This document shows positions 62,233 to 64,000 of a DNA stretch of 64,000 nucleotides, in pieces (the first letter of the stretch is position 1; each line of letters begins with the position of its first letter). This DNA comes from Paenibacillus sp. AN1007 (lineage in GTDB: Bacteria > Bacillota > Bacilli > Paenibacillales > Paenibacillaceae): assembly GCF_040702995.1 (NCBI RefSeq), contig NZ_CP159992.1, positions 4,737,501 through 4,801,500 of the forward strand, written 5' to 3'. The notes under the pieces were generated by a model. It searched no databases. It was not told the DNA's origin and was given only the letters and a program-made list of their open reading frames with translations. The translations under genes and the position numbers were made by a program.

Positions 62233-63465
62233 ATGGTAGAGAGCAAAAGTTTTTGGAAAAGCGGGCATAAGCCCACGCTGTTCGGAGCATTTATGTATTT
62301 TGACATCAGTTTTATGATCTGGGGGATGCTCGGTCCGCTTGCTGTAATTATTGCCATGGATTATCCGATGACCCCATTGGAAAAAGCAAATTTGGTCGCC
62401 CTGCCCATTCTCGGGGGTTCCATTCTGCGGCTTGTGCTTGGTTTCATGTCCGACTATATCGGTCCCAAATTAACCGCACAGATTGGCATGTTATTGACAC
62501 TTGTTCCATTGCTGCTGGGCTGGTTATGGGTTGATTCCCTCAGTCAGCTCTATGTCGTGGCTCTTCTGCTTGGCGTAGCGGGTGCTTCATTTGCAGCGGC
62601 ACTACCGCTTGCAGGCCAGTGGTATCCAAAAGAACACCAAGGTCTTGCCATGGGTATAGCCGGGGCAGGTAACAGCGGAACGGTACTCGCCACCTTATTC
62701 GCTAACCGTCTTGCCACTCACTTTGGCAGTTGGGAGATCGTTTTTGGACTCGCAATCATTCCGATTGTAATCGTCTTTATCCTATTTTCCCTCTTTGCCA
62801 AGAATAGTCCGAATCGTCCAGAGCCCAAAAAGCTGTCTCAATACAGTTCGCTGCTTAAACAAAAAGATGCATGGGTCTTCTGTGCATTCTATTGTGTCAC
62901 TTTCGGAGGTTTCGTTGGCCTCTGTAACTATCTGACCATTTTCTTTAATACCCAATACGGCCTTTCTGCAGTGCATGCCGCCGACATTACGACGTTCTGT
63001 GTGATTGCAGGCAGTTTCTTCCGGCCTGTTGGCGGTTTTCTGGCTGATAAAATGGGTGGAACCCGAATGCTGACTTTTCTATACTCAGGCGCCTGCATCA
63101 TGCTTCTCGGCGTATCCTTCCTGCCCCCTCTTCCTGTAGTGATCGTCATGCTGTTCCTGGGTATGATGTGCCTTGGGGCTGGAAACGGATCTGTATTTCA
63201 ATTAGTTCCGCAGCGTTTCGGAAGCGAGATCGGTCTGATGACAGGCATCGTCGGTGCTGCCGGCGGATTGGGCGGCTACGCCCTGCCGCTCATTCTGGGC
63301 CAGCTGTACAGCACATATCAATCTTACACGCCAGGCTTTATTATTCTTAGTCTCATTGCTGCCGCATCCTTGTGCCTTGTACTCTTTATGCAATCCCGCT
63401 GGCGTGTAAGCTGGCTGAACAGAGGGAGCACAGGCATAGCCGATTCAACCTCGCTGACGTCCTGA
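62233..63465 (+). CDS. nasA: MFS nitrate/nitrite transporter (NarK/NasA type)
   Basis: 410 residues, 12 membrane segments. The nitrate-porter signatures are GIAGAGNSGTVLATLFANRL and TGIVGAAGGLGGYALP; arginine in GSILRLVLGF matches the substrate-binding Arg of NarK. It imports nitrate for the nasBC enzyme encoded divergently. Purine-rich GAGGAGCGATGAGGA precedes the ATG. Control looks two-layered: a GlnR/TnrA box on the promoter and an ANTAR-type attenuator in the leader. Confidence 0.9.
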   Translation: MVESKSFWKSGHKPTLFGAFMYFDISFMIWGMLGPLAVIIAMDYPMTPLEKANLVALPILGGSILRLVLGFMSDYIGPKLTAQIGMLLTLVPLLLGWLWVDSLSQLYVVALLLGVAGASFAAALPLAGQWYPKEHQGLAMGIAGAGNSGTVLATLFANRLATHFGSWEIVFGLAIIPIVIVFILFSLFAKNSPNRPEPKKLSQYSSLLKQKDAWVFCAFYCVTFGGFVGLCNYLTIFFNTQYGLSAVHAADITTFCVIAGSFFRPVGGFLADKMGGTRMLTFLYSGACIMLLGVSFLPPLPVVIVMLFLGMMCLGAGNGSVFQLVPQRFGSEIGLMTGIVGAAGGLGGYALPLILGQLYSTYQSYTPGFIILSLIAAASLCLVLFMQSRWRVSWLNRGSTGIADSTSLTS

Positions 63466-63480
63466 TTCTCTACCTGCACA

Positions 63481-63523
63481 AACAAACAGCAGCACAGCCA
63501 GATAGGCAGTGCTGCTGTTTGTT
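63481..63523. terminator. Bidirectional terminator between nasA and fabF
   Basis: AACAAACAGCAGCAC pairs with GTGCTGCTGTTTGTT around a 13-base loop, between convergent genes. Confidence 0.85.
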
Positions 63524-63554
63524 CTAATACAACCTACTATTCAACCCTTTCTGC

Positions 63555-64000
63555 TCATGCCGAGTACTTCTGAAGAATAATAACTGCATTATGCCCGCCA
63601 AATCCAAAGGAATTGGATATGCCAATCTGTAAATCCGCTTCTCTCGCTGTATTCGGGACGTAATCCAGATCACATTCAGGGTCCTGCTGCTCCTGATTAA
63701 TCGTAGGCGGGATAATACCATGCCTCAGCGTTTGGACTAGAGATATTGCCTCAGCTCCTCCTGCGGCACCGAGCATATGTCCGGTCATCGATTTGTTCGC
63801 TGTAATTGGAATACGATAGGCACTCTCTCCAAAAAGCTGTTTGATCGCTCTGGTCTCAGAGAGATCACCTGCCTCTGTACTGGTCGCATGGGCGTTAATG
63901 ACATCAATATCTCCGGGCTGCAGCTGTGCGTCTCGCAGTGCTGCCTTCATGGCCAGATAAGCTCCCCTTCCTTCCGGGTGAGTCGCCACCATATGATACG
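63555..64000 (-). CDS. fabF: Beta-ketoacyl-ACP synthase II (FabF), 3' part
   Basis: The frame is open to the right edge, so the gene is cut. The last 148 or so residues hold two of the catalytic triad regions: the first His in INAHATSTEAGD and the second in NKSMTGHMLGAAGGAEA, plus the C-terminal NSFGFGGHNA. The active-site Cys lies outside the window. It extends acyl chains in fatty acid synthesis in the cytosol. A FabF-like polyketide or secondary paralogue cannot be ruled out from this part. Confidence 0.88.
   Translation of the reverse strand, partial: YHMVATHPEGRGAYLAMKAALRDAQLQPGDIDVINAHATSTEAGDLSETRAIKQLFGESAYRIPITANKSMTGHMLGAAGGAEAISLVQTLRHGIIPPTINQEQQDPECDLDYVPNTAREADLQIGISNSFGFGGHNAVIILQKYSA

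Overview
The window looks like chromosomal DNA of a Paenibacillus-type firmicute. This rests on strong AGGAGG ribosome binding sites, frequent TTG and GTG starts, a CGTase next to a maltodextrin importer, a GH127 enzyme, a TelA/XpaC-type cluster and GlnR/TnrA-type boxes. It is an inference from gene content only. No rRNA, tRNA, CRISPR array, prophage or transposase gene was seen.

Layout. 0-8 kb: 3' end of a cyclodextrin glucanotransferase, an MFS exporter, a MalEFG-type importer on the minus strand and a divergent LacI-type regulator. A CAAACGTTTG operator occurs twice between malE and the regulator and once just past the regulator. 8-12.3 kb: SDR/TetR divergent pair, an oxalate-decarboxylase-like bicupin, a YoaK-type membrane protein and a small exported protein. 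12.4-16 kb: minus-strand operon of an XpaC-like membrane protein, a membrane-anchored binding-protein/VWA chimera and TelA. 16.9-25.4 kb: GH127 with AraC regulator, GNAT, butanediol-type dehydrogenase, LysR, chemoreceptor. 25.6-29.1 kb: a visibly AT-richer islet with a toxin-tail fragment and immunity-like gene, a duplicated scrap of the neighbouring amino acid permease, membrane-anchored proteins and an exported papain-like protein. 29.3-35 kb: permease, small membrane paralogue, YsnE-type GNAT, a zinc-ribbon-like protein and AlaX. 35.4-48 kb: multi-pass hydrolase bracketed by MITE-like repeats, gldA-dhaK operon with divergent PocR/AraC regulator, aldo/keto reductase, LysR genes, SUKH protein, threonine aldolase, MDR oxidoreductase. 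48.2-51.3 kb: colicin-type immunity operon led by a 32-residue membrane peptide, FNT channel, GNAT. 51.5-57 kb: a 1658-residue DUF4132 protein and its small partner. 57.2-63.5 kb: assimilatory nitrate cluster (nasC, nasB, divergent nitrate transporter). 63.5 kb to the end: 3' part of fabF.

The most interesting signal is the control region of the nitrate cluster (61.7-62.2 kb). Two perfect TGTNA-N7-TNACA boxes each overlap the -35 of one of two divergent sigma-A promoters. The transporter leader then carries two hairpins with A1/G4 hexaloops followed by an intrinsic terminator, which is the layout of an ANTAR-protein antitermination target. The nasB leader instead carries three tandem 27-28 bp repeats and a competing hairpin. 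Other signals are a MITE-like family with 15-bp perfect terminal inverted repeats, a second family built on CTAACGAT, and a recombination scar that joins a toxin tail to a permease 3' end.
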